From positions 10,532,571 to 10,596,570 of the forward strand of contig NC_054534.1 in the NCBI RefSeq assembly GCF_017654505.1: a DNA stretch of 64,000 nt, written 5' to 3'. The notes under the pieces are model-generated. The model was not told where the DNA came from and ran no database searches. It saw nothing but the letters and a program-made list of their open reading frames with translations. Source of the stretch: Polyodon spathula (Eukaryota; Chordata; Actinopteri; Acipenseriformes; Polyodontidae). This document shows positions 1 through 11,191 of this stretch, piece after piece (within the stretch, counting starts at the first letter, position 1; the number at the start of each line of letters is the position of its first letter). A program made the translations under genes and the position numbers.

Positions 1-45
1 TATTATTATTATTATTATTATTATTGTTAGTAGTAGTAGTAATGC
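1..45. repeat. (TTA)n / (TAG)n microsatellite
   Basis: The window opens inside a TTA trinucleotide run of at least 8 copies that passes into a short TAG run. The left end is cut by the window edge. Confidence 0.9.
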
Positions 46-451
46 CAATATTAAGATTACATGCTGTACAAAAAAATAGATAAAGAGATAAGTTCAAATG
101 CTGTTACCAAAGCCTATAGCTCAAAGGGCTGGTTGTTACACAAACACTGGTCCAGGCTGAGCATTTCATTTTGTTCTTTCAATTACTGAGGCTTTAGCTG
201 GCGCTAAGGCTACAGCAAACATTGGAGGGCCCGAGTAAGCCTTTTTTTTTTTTATAACATTTGTATTAACATGGTGGTGTTTCATCACGATGTGGTCAAT
301 ATATGCATGTCACAGTGGTCTGACACCCAATTAACCCAGTATGAGATATGCCTCCCATGCTAGTGGAAGAACAGGGGACCAGGACATACTGTACAGTGTG
401 CTGTTCCTGTCACTGACCTCAGTGACTGCTTTGTGCTGGTGGGGATTCTGA
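46..451. other. No gene seen (probable ARID3 intron)
   Basis: AT-rich single-copy-looking sequence with a short T run near 241. No exon with splice sites or recognisable protein homology was found on either strand. Confidence 0.5.
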
Positions 452-786
452 TTACACTGGATCCTAACCCATAAGGTTGAACGCCACTTAAAATAAAGAC
501 CTTTTTTTTGTTTGTTTTGCATTTTGCCTTGTCTTTACACTGGATCCTAACCCTGTAGGCTGCCGATAAGATTGAATGCCAGTTAAAAGTTAAAATAAAG
601 ACTTTTCTTTTGTATTTTCCCTTGTCTTTTCACTGGATCCTAACCCTATCAGCTGCAGATAAGATTGAACGGTAGTTAAAATAAAGATTTTTTTTTGTAT
701 TTTCCCTTGTCTTTACAATGGATCCTAACCCTATCGGCTAAGATTGAACGACAGTTAAAATAAAGACTTTTCCCTCGTCTTATTTA
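452..786. repeat. About 84-bp tandem repeat, 4 copies
   Basis: Four imperfect copies, each starting near ACTGGATCCTAACCC (about 453, 536, 630 and 714) and running through TTAAAATAAAGAC, a T run and TTTCCCTTGTCTT. Copy lengths are roughly 83-94 bp; the last copy is shorter. Each copy contains AATAAA by chance of its unit. It is a small minisatellite in the putative ARID3 intron. Confidence 0.85.
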
Positions 787-969
787 TTATTCCTGGCCTT
801 TCCACTCCAAGTCACAGATGTCACACTTGGCTTAATTTAAAGCCCCAAATCCAAGTGGCAAAGGAAATTGAGACCTGCTTTTTTTGTTCGCTCCCAATCA
901 GGTCAGGAATTTCGATTCCTGGAAATCTAACTGCACAGGGTATCCGTGTAAATGATGTGATGCAGATTA

Positions 970-1234
970 AGGAGGCTGTGTGGTCCAGTGGCTAAACAAA
1001 TAGGCTTGTATCTAGGCAGTCCCTGGTTCAAATCCCAGCACAGCCACTGACTCATTGTGTGACCCTGAGCAAGTCACTTATACCTCCTTGTGCTCCGTCT
1101 TTTGGGTAAAACATTGTTGTAAGTGACTCTGCAGAAGATGCATAGTTCACACACCTTAGTCTCGTATCTTGTAAAGTGCTTTGTGATGGTGGTCCACTAT
1201 GAAAGGCGCTATATAAAAATAAAGATTATTATTA
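970..1234 (+). mobile_element. tRNA-derived SINE
   Basis: A full-length-looking SINE. The RNA polymerase III A box is TGGTCCAGTGG (981-991) and the B box is GGTTCAAATCC (1025-1035). It is followed by a conserved body (TGTGACCCTGAGCAAGTCAC; CTCCTTGTGCTCC) and a 3' end GGCGCTATATAAAAATAAAG with a TTA-type tail. The body matches that of the minus-strand SINE at 35470-35722, so the family is multicopy here. Family naming would need Repbase or Dfam. Confidence 0.85.
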
Positions 1235-1420
1235 AATGATGCTGATGATATGGTGTGGATTAAGTGATTCTGATGATTTGGTGTGAATTAAGCGATGCTG
1301 ATGATTTGGTGTGGATTAGGTGATGCTGATAATTTGATGTTAATTAAGTGATGTGGATTAAGTGATGCTGATGATTTGGTGTGAATTAAGTAATGTGGAT
1401 TAGGTGATGCTGATGATTTG
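1235..1420. repeat. Degenerate 28-bp-class tandem repeat
   Basis: About six or seven imperfect copies of GTGATGCTGATGATTTGGTG followed by TGGATTAA. Some copies lack an internal block, giving shorter units. It directly abuts the 3' tail of the SINE, so the array may have grown from the SINE insertion site. Confidence 0.8.
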
Positions 1421-2057
1421 CCCATCCGATTCCTAGAAGCTGGTTGACCTCAAAATTTGTTCAAGGATTCCAATGATTTAACACCAACAATGTGTTGTAT
1501 GGTGTATTCCATACACATTTGCTCTCTAAAACAAAAAGGGTCTCCTACCTTCTGTTCTTACTCTATCTCTACTTCATTTCTAACTGAGGCTTGCATCCAT
1601 GAACTTACTGTTAGGGCACATTGACCAGTGCTGTCCAATACTAAAGTAGATTGCAGAGAATGGAGCAAGCACTGTGGTAGAGATTGTACAATAATATTAC
1701 AATGGTACAAGAAGCGCCAGGGAAAGATGCTTCATTGAAATGTTGGATTTTGCATGACTAAAAACCACTTGCCCTTTAGTACTGTTCTTTACCTTAATAT
1801 TGTAATTGCGCTATTATTGGCAAAGAGACTGATTGAGGTTGAGCCGGACTGACAGGTTAGGAAGGATGGAGGGGGTGGGGGAGGATTGCTATTCCTGGAA
1901 ACAGGAATATGTAATGCTGACCTGAAAACTAAGACACTCAGAGCTTGATTCTGCGACATGTTCCCCTGTATCATCCCTCACCCTAATGAATGGTGACACA
2001 AGGTGCCATCTGGAGCAAATCCTCTGCCCAGCTAGTTACTGGGTGCTTTGTGTGTGT
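1421..2057. other. No gene seen
   Basis: Single-copy-looking non-coding sequence. A short C/G-rich stretch near 1866-1885 reads as polyproline in one frame but has no other coding signs. Confidence 0.5.
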
Positions 2058-2074
2058 GAGTGTGTGTGTATATG

Positions 2075-2133
<59 letters not shown>
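2058..2133. repeat. (TG)n-(TA)n compound microsatellite
   Basis: A TG-rich lead-in passes through TATG steps into an uninterrupted TA run from about 2080 to 2133. The TA run alternates purine and pyrimidine and can extrude as a cruciform. Confidence 0.95.
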
Positions 2134-2136
<3 letters not shown>

Positions 2137-4628
2137 TTACAAGTCTTAACACCCTTAAACGTACTTAAAGAGCTGGGCAAGGATTTGTATTTGCTTAATC
2201 TCAAAGTTAAAGCACTGTAGCTCACATAATGGGAACTGTGAGTTTACCTTTGAATGTACTTTGTGTCTATTCAGAAGAGCAGTGACCTATGAGTATTCAT
2301 GGCATTCTCCTACTATACGTTAGTGCATACTATCTCTTATTACTCCAGCTCAATACAATTCTTCACGGCTTTGCAGATAGGGAGGAAGAAGTCACCAGCA
2401 GTTTCACGTCAACAGAAATAAAGACATCTAAATAAATGTAAATGAAATAAGCGGTAAATTCAGCAGAGAAGAACAAGAGAGCACACATGGAAGCCGAGAG
2501 TGAGTACGTTTAGAACACAAGGTGGGAAGCACTGTTTTACACACAGTTATAAATTAATTGAATAGCTATCAGGTGAAGCAGTAGGATCTAAAACACTGTT
2601 AACAATTTTAAAATATTTGATTCTGTGCTTTTAAATTAGTCCCCCAAGTAGGGCAGAATGGTGTGCTAACAAGGGACGAGCCTTGATTGGTCGAATGGCC
2701 TCTTCCTTGGTCCCAGACTTTTTTTATGTTCTTATTTATAATGATCACTTTTAGATACCACCTGAGTTGCCATTGCAAGTTATAGTAACATATATGTTTA
2801 GGTGACATTCTGTGTGCCAGCTTTTCCCTTCGATTCAGCTCTATTTATACTGGGGGAAGGGAGGAGGGGAGGTTGTTTAGTAAACAAGGGTCATTTTTGC
2901 AAGAGGCTGCAAGAATTCCAGGCAATTCAAATTTAAACTAGCACCAGGGCCACTGTTTAAACAGGTTAGACAACCTCTGCTTTAATGAAAAAAAAGAACA
3001 TCTGTAGTGAAAACGCAGGGCCTGAATGGTGTATTGTCCTGTTTCACAGGCTACTTTATTACTACTTCTCGCTTGAGTTATGGAGCAAGTTCTTGGCATG
3101 CTTTCTCCTACACAGATCCAGAGAAGAGTGACACTTCAGCAAACATAGCATTCAAATTCAATAACCCCCAACCCCCACCCATATCCCTGCACCTCTTTCT
3201 ATAACCACCTAGTCAGCTGTCACTGCAGTATTACTGATATCAAATTAATAGCACAGCCATAGAATTTAGCCTGCTATTAAAGCCTTCTGATGCCGTGGCA
3301 AAGCTAAAAACTGAAGTGCAGCTGTCAAGCGTTGTTACAGATGCCAGTCAACCCCCTGGTGTGGACTGAAATCAAGCTCTTGAACATATGTGGAACTTAC
3401 TTCAGTCACGTGTTTCAGCTCCACGGAACCCTACGTTGGGTGGCTCAATGGACCCTCAGGTAAATATAAAATCTACAAGCACACTGCAGAAACACTGGCG
3501 CCTCAAGTGTAAGGCAACGTCTTGGTATTGTAAAGTAGGAAAGACCATTAGACACGGTTGTGCATGTGTACAGGAGCACGTTCAGAGGGGAGTGGGGTTC
3601 AATTCATGCAAACATGTGAGGGGTATTAAGTTGAGGGAGGGAGGCACAAATACTCCTCCCTCAGACAGCCTCTTAACACGACACTACTGGAGCAAAGAAG
3701 CAGAGAGTGATTGATCATCTCTCAAAGTTCCTGCGCTGTTATGTGTTGATACAAGCAGGGCTTGCTGATGTGACTGATGTATTAAAAGATGTTATAAAGC
3801 AGCAATCTTTGACCATTGGCTTTCAGGCCAGATCATGCCCGAAGGAGTGGCCAGTGAGGTAGAAGGAATTGCCATAAAATAAGCTGTGTGCACCCACTTT
3901 ACATGCAGGGCTTGTTAACCACAGCTGCTTTAAAACGGTCTGGTGTCCAGATTATTTTCAGGTGGTAACAGTACCTGCAGGGAAGTAGTTTTTTTTTTTT
4001 GTCAGCACCAATATGCCTTGAGACCCACTTGAGTTCCTGTTTGGAAAAGAACATAAAGCAAAGCCCTGTGATTTTTCTTTTTCTTTTCTACATTTATAAA
4101 TCGATATGGCAATTTTATAAGCAAATGTTTTGTACTGCACTGCACTCCTAACACAGCAGACAAAGGCGATTTGCAGCAGCAGCGGCAGATTCAAATTTGC
4201 TAAAAGAAAACGAGGAATCGCTTAATTGAGGCCTCTTGAGTGAAACCATGCATTGTACCCGTAGTTGCCCCCTTAGTAAATGGGTGTTTATGGGAAGAGC
4301 CAATCTGTGAGTTTTCATGTTTGCAAATCACTGAGTAAGAGGGAGAAATGGATTGATCCAATGCAATCCCAAACAAAGGTTCAGGAAGGGCTTATTGCAA
4401 TGAAAAAGGGATTACTCACCACGTCGAGTAAACATAAACACTATTGTATACTAGATGTTATCCAGCAGAGTTAGATTACAGTGGGATTCAGCTGCTCAGC
4501 CCATTGTGGAGCTGTCACTGTTATTTGGTGTTTCTCGTACAGTCAGGTGCTGCTGTGTCGGGAGAAATGAACTGCATGAGTATGCAGCCTCATCAGTGCT
4601 TACATTAAAAGCCAAAACACAACACCTT
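2134..4628. other. No gene seen
   Basis: About 2.5 kb of non-coding sequence. The longest open frame (3388-3714, plus) encodes 108 residues I do not recognise. It lacks supporting splice or start context and is treated as chance. I saw no transposon ends or RNA genes. Confidence 0.5.
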
Positions 4629-4895
4629 AACCCTTTCAGGCTCTGTCGTTTCCCTGCCTTGTTTACAGTGTGACAGTTCTTAACCCTTTCATACTCTCGT
4701 TTCCCTGCATTGTTTACAGCTGTGAAAGTTCTTAATCCTTTCATACTCTCTTGTTTCCATGCATTGTCTACAGCTCTGGAAGTTCTTAACCCTTTCTCAT
4801 ACTCTCTTGTTTCCCTGCATTGTTTACAGCTCTGGAAGTTCTTAACCCTTTCATACTCTCTTGTTTCCCTGCAATATTTACAGTTCTGGAAGTCT
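4629..4895. repeat. About 54-bp minisatellite, 5 copies
   Basis: Five head-to-tail copies start at about 4629, 4682, 4734, 4788 and 4844 with AACCCTTTCATACTCTC, followed by TTGTTTCCCTGCATTGTTTA and CAGCTCTGGAAGTTCTT. The first copy is the most diverged and the middle ones are near identical. Confidence 0.9.
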
Positions 4896-5376
4896 GGAGT
4901 ATTAACATAGTTTTGAAAGATTAACAGTTTTGTTTTTCAATTAAAGACTGGAGTAGAACGCTTTGGAAATAAGTTTAATGAAATACTATGCAATTTATTA
5001 AGGCTTTTAAAAAAGTACAGTGACATTACCAATTCTCAGATTACAAGACGTATAATATTTTCTGACCAAGCAAGATGTTTTAGCAAGAGGAATGCAAGCT
5101 CCCCTCTTGCAATCTGACTTGCAAGACATCACTCTGTGTGAGTCATACAGGAAGTAAAATGGAATTAAACAGCCTTGATGGTGTTTTCCAAGGTAACAAT
5201 CTTCTTAAATACATAAATATTTTATCTTAAAACTCCTATGAGTCACTGCAGCTTCAAATGTGTTTTGTAATTGCAGCTTGTGAATACAATGGCAGCTGGC
5301 TCCGGTTACTGTCTAACCCACATGTATCATACCTTTCTCCCGAAAAGTACTGTATCTGAAGAAGACACACTGTTAA
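4896..5376. other. No gene seen
   Basis: Non-coding spacer between two tandem arrays. No recognisable gene, transposon end or RNA. Confidence 0.5.
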
Positions 5377-7502
5377 ATACTGCACTCACATGCAACACTA
5401 CTGCATTATAATACAACACTACTGCATTCTCATACAACACGACTGCATTCTCATATAACATGACTGCATTATAATACAACACTACTGCATTCTCATACAA
5501 CACTACTGCATTCTCATACAACACGACTGCATCCTCATACAACACGACTGCATTCTCATACAACACGACTGCATTCTCATACAACACTACTGCATTCTCA
5601 TACAACACGACTGCATTCTCATACAACACGACTGCATTCTCATACAACAATACTGCATTCTCATACAACACGACTGCATTCTCATATAACATGACTGCAT
5701 TATAATACAACACTACTGCATTATCATACAACACTACTGCATTCTCATACAACACGACTGCATTCTCATACAACACTACTGCATTATAATACAACACTAC
5801 TGCATTCTCATACTACCACTACTGCATTCTCATACAACACGACTGCATTATCATACAACACTACTGCATTCTCATACAACACTACTGCATTCTCATACAA
5901 CACTACTGCATTCTCATACAACACTACTGCATTATAATACAACACTACTGCATTCTCATACACAACACTACTGCATTCTCATACAACACTACTGCATTAT
6001 AATACAACACTACTGCATTCTCATACAACACTACTGCATTCTCATACAACACTACTGCATTCTCATACAACACTACTGCATTCTCATACAACACTACTGC
6101 ATTCTCATACAACACGACTGCATTCTCATACAACACTACTGCATTCTCATACAACACTACTGCATTCTCATACAACACTACTGCATTCTCATACAACACG
6201 ACTGCATTCTCATACAACACTACTGCATTCTCATACAACACTACTGCATTCTCATACAACACTACTGCATTCTCATACAACACTACTGCATTCTCATACA
6301 ACACTACTGCATTCTCATACAACACGACTGCATTCTCATACAACACTACTGCATTCTCATACAACACTACTGCATTCTCATACAACACTACTGCATTCTC
6401 ATACAACACTACTGCATTCTCATACAACACTACTGCATTCTCATACAACACTACTGCATTATAATACAACACTACTGCATTCTCATACAACACTACTGCA
6501 TTCTCATACAACACTACTGCATTCTCATACAACACTACTGCATTCTCATACAACACATACTGCATTCTCATACAACACTACTGCATTCTCATACAACACG
6601 ACTGCATTCTCATACAACACTACTGCATTCTCATACAACACTACTGCATTCTCATATAACATGACTGCATTATAATACAACACTACTGCATTCTCATACA
6701 ACACTACTGCATCCTCATACAACAATACTGCATTCTCATACAACACTACTGCATTCTCATACAACACGACTGCATTCTCATACAACACGACTGCATTCTC
6801 ATACAACACGACTGCATTCTCATATACCACTACTGCATTCTCATACAACACGACTGCATTCTCATACAACAATACTGCATTCTCATACAACACGACTGCA
6901 TTCTCATATAACATGACTGCATTATAATACAACACGACTGCATTCTCATACAACACGACTGTATTCTCATATAACATGACTGCATTATAATACAACACTA
7001 CTGCATTATAATACAACACTACTGCATTCTCATACAACACTACTGCATTCTCATACAACACTACTGCATTCTCATACAACACTACTGCATTCTCATACAA
7101 CACTACTGCATTATAATACAACACTACTGCATTCTCATACAACACTACTGCATTCTCATACAACATGACTGCATTATAATACAACACTACTGCATTCTCA
7201 TACAACACTACTGCATTCTCATACAACACTACTGCATTCTCATACAACACGACTGCATTCTCATACAACACTACTGCATTCTCATACAACACTACTGCAT
7301 TCTCATACAACACGACTGCATTCTCATACAACACTACTGCATTATAATACAACACTACTGCATTCTCATACAACACGACTGCATTCTCATACAACACTAC
7401 TGCATTCTCATACAACACGACTGCATTATAATACAACACTACTGCATTCTCATACAACACGACTGCATTCTCATACAACACTACTGCATTCTCATACAAC
7501 AA
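5377..7502. repeat. 21-bp minisatellite, about 100 copies
   Basis: A 2.1-kb array with a 21-bp period. The core is ACTGCATTCTCATACAAC plus a three-base variable step (ACT, ACG, AAT or ATG). A second common variant replaces TTCTCAT by TTATAAT. The diverged left edge (near 5377) looks like the ancestral unit. As 21 is a multiple of three, the minus strand stays open over long stretches (5327-5797, 5945-6571, 6546-7502), spelling a seven-residue NAVVLYE repeat. Indels at about 5813, 5958 and 6553 break the frame. No splice, start or domain evidence supports a protein, so it is annotated as satellite DNA. Confidence 0.95.
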
Positions 7503-10455
7503 TGTGTTTCTTATTTTGTAACATTTACATGATTTTCTCTCCTTTTAAAAAATAGGAACTCATTAAAGAAAAAGGCAAGTCAATTTGGCATTTTCCTTTA
7601 CTGTGACATAATCCTGTCTGCTTTATTGATTCGTTTATTGTGTAGTGCAGAGCAACTGTTTTATTTATTCTAATGACTGAAATTCTCTTAAACAGATGCT
7701 ATAGAAACAGAAATGTGTTCTTGCTAATTTAGCATTTAACATTAATTGGTTGAAATTATCTTCATTTCCAATACATAAAAAAAGTTAGAAAAAGGATAAA
7801 TAATTATTTTGGCTAAATTTCAGTTTTTACATTATTTGTTTGTTTTATTTAGTCTGAAATGATCACTGCATTCTGGTCACCTCAACAGTCTTCAGTTAAA
7901 AATAAAGTGGAAAAAAGCAGCTAATTCACTGCTAGCTTCTGTGCACACTGCAATGTTGTATTGACCCTCTAAGCCAATTTCAGATCAACCAATTTAGCAA
8001 GGTTTTGAGAACCAAAATACCTACAAAATAACAAGTTATTGGAGTTCATCTGTCTATTGACTTGCCAGCTAATTGGAAGCACATGCAAAGCGCTGATTTA
8101 CTTAACAGAGGGCTGAAATGAACAGGGGTGTCATAATTACCCTATAATGAAAAACAGGCGGAAAAGCAAGAGCTAATCACGTTGTATTGATAGTTAAAAG
8201 TAACCCATGATACTGCTGTGCCTGCCTTTAGCTTTAAATGAAAGGATTCCTGAATACCATAAAGCCTCTGCATGCAACTTCAACATCAGGTGTATTTCTT
8301 GTTTACAAGCGCAATGAAAGTTGAGGTCTGCTCATTTGCACAGCCCTCATCTGTCTATATCTACTGATGTACTGTATCTTTGTAAAGTATGTCTTGTATT
8401 TTATAATGCTTCTTAATTAGGTCATAAATAAATGAAGACATACTCTGAGCATTCTACACTACATAGAGGCATTTACTGTAGTTAATCTATAGCATCTTTA
8501 TTCTAGTATTTAGGTTCTAAAAAGAATAATTCTAGATTTAACAGAGTATATAATGTTGTGTTGAATATAAATGCATTACTCAATAAAACATGTTCGTCAT
8601 GTTGGTTGGGCTTTGATTATTCATAGTTGATATACATTAGCAGTTTTCAGTTACTTGATTTGAGTTTTCTGGACTGGTACTGTTATACTCCTTCCACATA
8701 CCTGAATGAAGTAGACTTTTTTATGTCTGCAACTTCTACAGAACTGCACTTCAAACACTGAGTGAGCTACACAAACAGATACGCAACAAAATGCTAAGCA
8801 GTGTTTAAAACATGAATAGAAAACACCACGACTGGCTCTTTAATCACTGCACGAAACACAAATGATTCCTGTTGAACTTGAGCGCAAAACATCCACTTTC
8901 CTAGGATTAATCAAGTGGCTCTATCGTTTAGTGCTGCTCGAGGTTTGCTAAAGAGTGTTAAGTAATGTGTCTTTGTAAGTAATATGGATTAATAATGTCC
9001 ATGGAAACAGAGTGAAAACGCTGAATGAAACACACCCTACTGTAGGAGGAGGCGTTAGCAATCAATCTATAAATGTTTGGTATCAAAACAGCTCTCTAAC
9101 CAGTATAGCACTGTATATTCTGGTTCACCACCGGTGACATGAACAACATATTATCTGTTTTGATGTAGATATTGATATTTACAAATCTGACCTACACCGG
9201 GTAATGTTTGTGTGCACACACATGCTGACTAATTGTTACTTGAAAATTGCACACCTCCATATTTCACTGGAACTTGATTGAGGTAGATTGTGGATGCACA
9301 GTGTAGCACACGCAATGCAGTTTGTGTGTATTCAGAGGTAAATGGATGTTATGATGGTGAAGTCATAGTGTATGTTGTGCATACAGTATCATATGTTGTG
9401 CACATGACATGCATTTTAGTGACAGACTTCCACACCAAAGTATTTACTACAGTACTGAACTGGAACTGATCTATCCATTCAAAATCACTAGATATACACA
9501 TCATTGCATAAATATGCTGCTGCTAATGAAACATTAAACTCATGTAAGGGTTTGTTTAGGGCAACTGCCTGAGAAAGGTCGAGATCAATACACATTAGTT
9601 AATTACCACCAGTGTGATAATATTTCACATTGTAAAATTTCTATGGTAATTTTCAAACTTTGAATTTAAATTTTAAATGAAGTTAGGTTGTTTAATGTGT
9701 GGGCTATGGCTGTTGGTTTTAATTTTTGACTTCAGGTTAGGTTAACTAACAGCTGTAGCCTACACATTAAAATATACAGACAACCAGCTAAATTCAACAG
9801 GCATGCATTTTAAGATGAGGGTTTGAGACAAGTGCAATGTATACAGTTAATTCATATTACTTTGGTTAAATGATAAACACACATTTTATCTGTAGCTAAA
9901 CTGCTGTCTAAAACACTGCATGCTACAGTATGTAGTGAGTACAGCTGCTGCTCATTATGTTTTATTCTCTGAGTGCACTCTGCAAACAAATTAACATAAT
10001 ATGTGTTGATAGAATTGATAAAAAAATACATGTCTCTCTATCTATCGATCTATCTATCTATCTAGCTAGCTAATTAAAAAGAGCCGAACCTTTAATCAAA
10101 CACACAGTATATTACAACAATTATATTTGTATATCCATCCATACGTAGTTTGGTAACTGTTTTGTGGATAGAAAGTGAAGCGGCAGCCTCTCTTCTTTCT
10201 ATAATTACGTCGGGTAACTGTAATAACTATCGGGCGGTATGTGGACTTGACCAAAGCGTTATTGCTCTATTTCACGCACTTACAAAAACAAAGTGTATAA
10301 CATAACTGAACGCGAAGTGAAACTCCAAAGTATTTAATATTACCATGCCTGTGTTACTTTATTGTCACCTATATGAAACGGAGTGATCAAAGGCCCGCAG
10401 TGTTAAACTTTTTTTCATTTGCACCTAATTATTAACGAGCGTAATCTTAACCTAC
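7503..10455 (-). other. ARID3 intron, repeat-poor; no exon seen
   Basis: Sequence immediately 3' (minus strand) of the ARID3 coding exon. Nearly 3 kb has no long tandem array apart from a short TCTA run near 10035-10060. I looked on the minus strand for the ARID domain exon that should follow and found none. Because it is unusually repeat-poor for this window, conserved regulatory elements are possible, but none can be named from sequence alone. Confidence 0.55.
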
Positions 10456-11031
10456 CTGTTTGAACTGCTCCTCGTATGTCCATTCGTGGTGCTGGGATTG
10501 CCCTTGCTGTTCCAGCCCCGTGGGAGAATGTGATTGTCCAGCAGTAGCGTACTGAGGCTGCCCCACCGCGGAGAGTACATGCACAGGTGTCCCCTTTGGA
10601 GACAGTCCGGCCGCCGCTTGTACTGGACTACGGGGCTGAAAGTGCGTTAGATCCGCTTCCATGGCTTCATCCTCAGACCCTTCATCGTCCAAATCTTGAT
10701 CTTCCAGGTCGCGATTTTCGTCTTCCATGCCGCGATCCTCTTCGAGATCATCGTCCAGACCTGCGTCCTTTGGATCCGGAAGCCTGTGCGCAATGTGATG
10801 GGCTTGCTGCCGAACCGGTGCGCTAGCCCTTGGGTCTGCATCCTGCGATACTGCAGCGGCAAATGAGCCGCGCACAGCTGCCTGGTACACAGCTAGGGCT
10901 TGCTGCTTTATTTGTGTCGCCACCATAGATCGGATCTCTTTCTCCTTCTCCGTCTGCCGGAGCTTCTCCTCAAGAGCCAGACGAGCTGCCTGCTGCCGCT
11001 GGAGGTTTTCCATCACAGCCTCCAGCTTCAT
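10456..11031 (-). CDS. arid3c: ARID3-family transcription factor, first coding exon (partial; ARID3C-like)
   Basis: ARID3 proteins are nuclear AT-rich DNA-binding transcription factors. This exon codes for 192 residues before the ARID domain. It begins MKLEAVMENLQRQQAARL, as expected for ARID3A/ARID3C N-termini, and continues as a Gln/Glu-rich helix. A strongly acidic tract follows (about residues 90-125, DDDLEEDRGMEDENRDLEDQ). It ends in WTYEEQFKQ, the conserved lead-in to the ARID domain. A donor CAG|GTAGGT (exon end 10456) follows in phase 0. The start at 11031 is chosen by family alignment and a GCGGGATGA context. The frame stays open upstream to an ATG at 11175, so a longer N-terminus is possible. 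ARID3C is preferred over ARID3A from the MENLQRQQAARL segment. Known avian Z linkage of NPR3 and ARID3C is consistent. Downstream exons are outside the window. Confidence 0.8.
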
Positions 11032-11191
11032 CCCGCCGCTGGTTTGATGAGACTGGGAGCCGGGGAAGTGGCTGTGAGCAGAGGCAGTAGAGACAAGGAG
11101 AGGCAGGGCGTTTGCAGAAGAGAAAACCGCTTGCTGGAACGGATGAAAACAGACAGACAAGCCAGTCAGATCCACCGCTTATGGAAACAAA
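11032..11191 (-). other. arid3c: ARID3 exon, 5' UTR part with splice acceptor
   Basis: The minus strand just upstream of this exon reads CCCTAGCCCCTTGCAG|TTTG, a good acceptor placing the exon start at 11191. That implies at least one upstream non-coding exon, which I cannot locate. The 160 nt are open in the coding frame from 11175 but not conserved in sense with known ARID3 N-termini. Confidence 0.6.

Noticed and set aside
981..1035. Functional tRNA gene
   Set aside because: A and B boxes are present, but the cloverleaf is degenerate and the sequence continues into a SINE body.
3388..3714. 108-codon plus-strand frame
   Set aside because: No recognisable homology, no splice or promoter context, and unremarkable composition.
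5327..7502. Long minus-strand open frames encoding NAVVLYE repeats
   Set aside because: Fully explained by a stop-free 21-bp repeat unit. Indels shift the frame, and no splice, start or domain signal exists.
5377..7502. CRISPR-like array
   Set aside because: Repeats are strictly head to tail with no spacers, and the genome is a vertebrate's.
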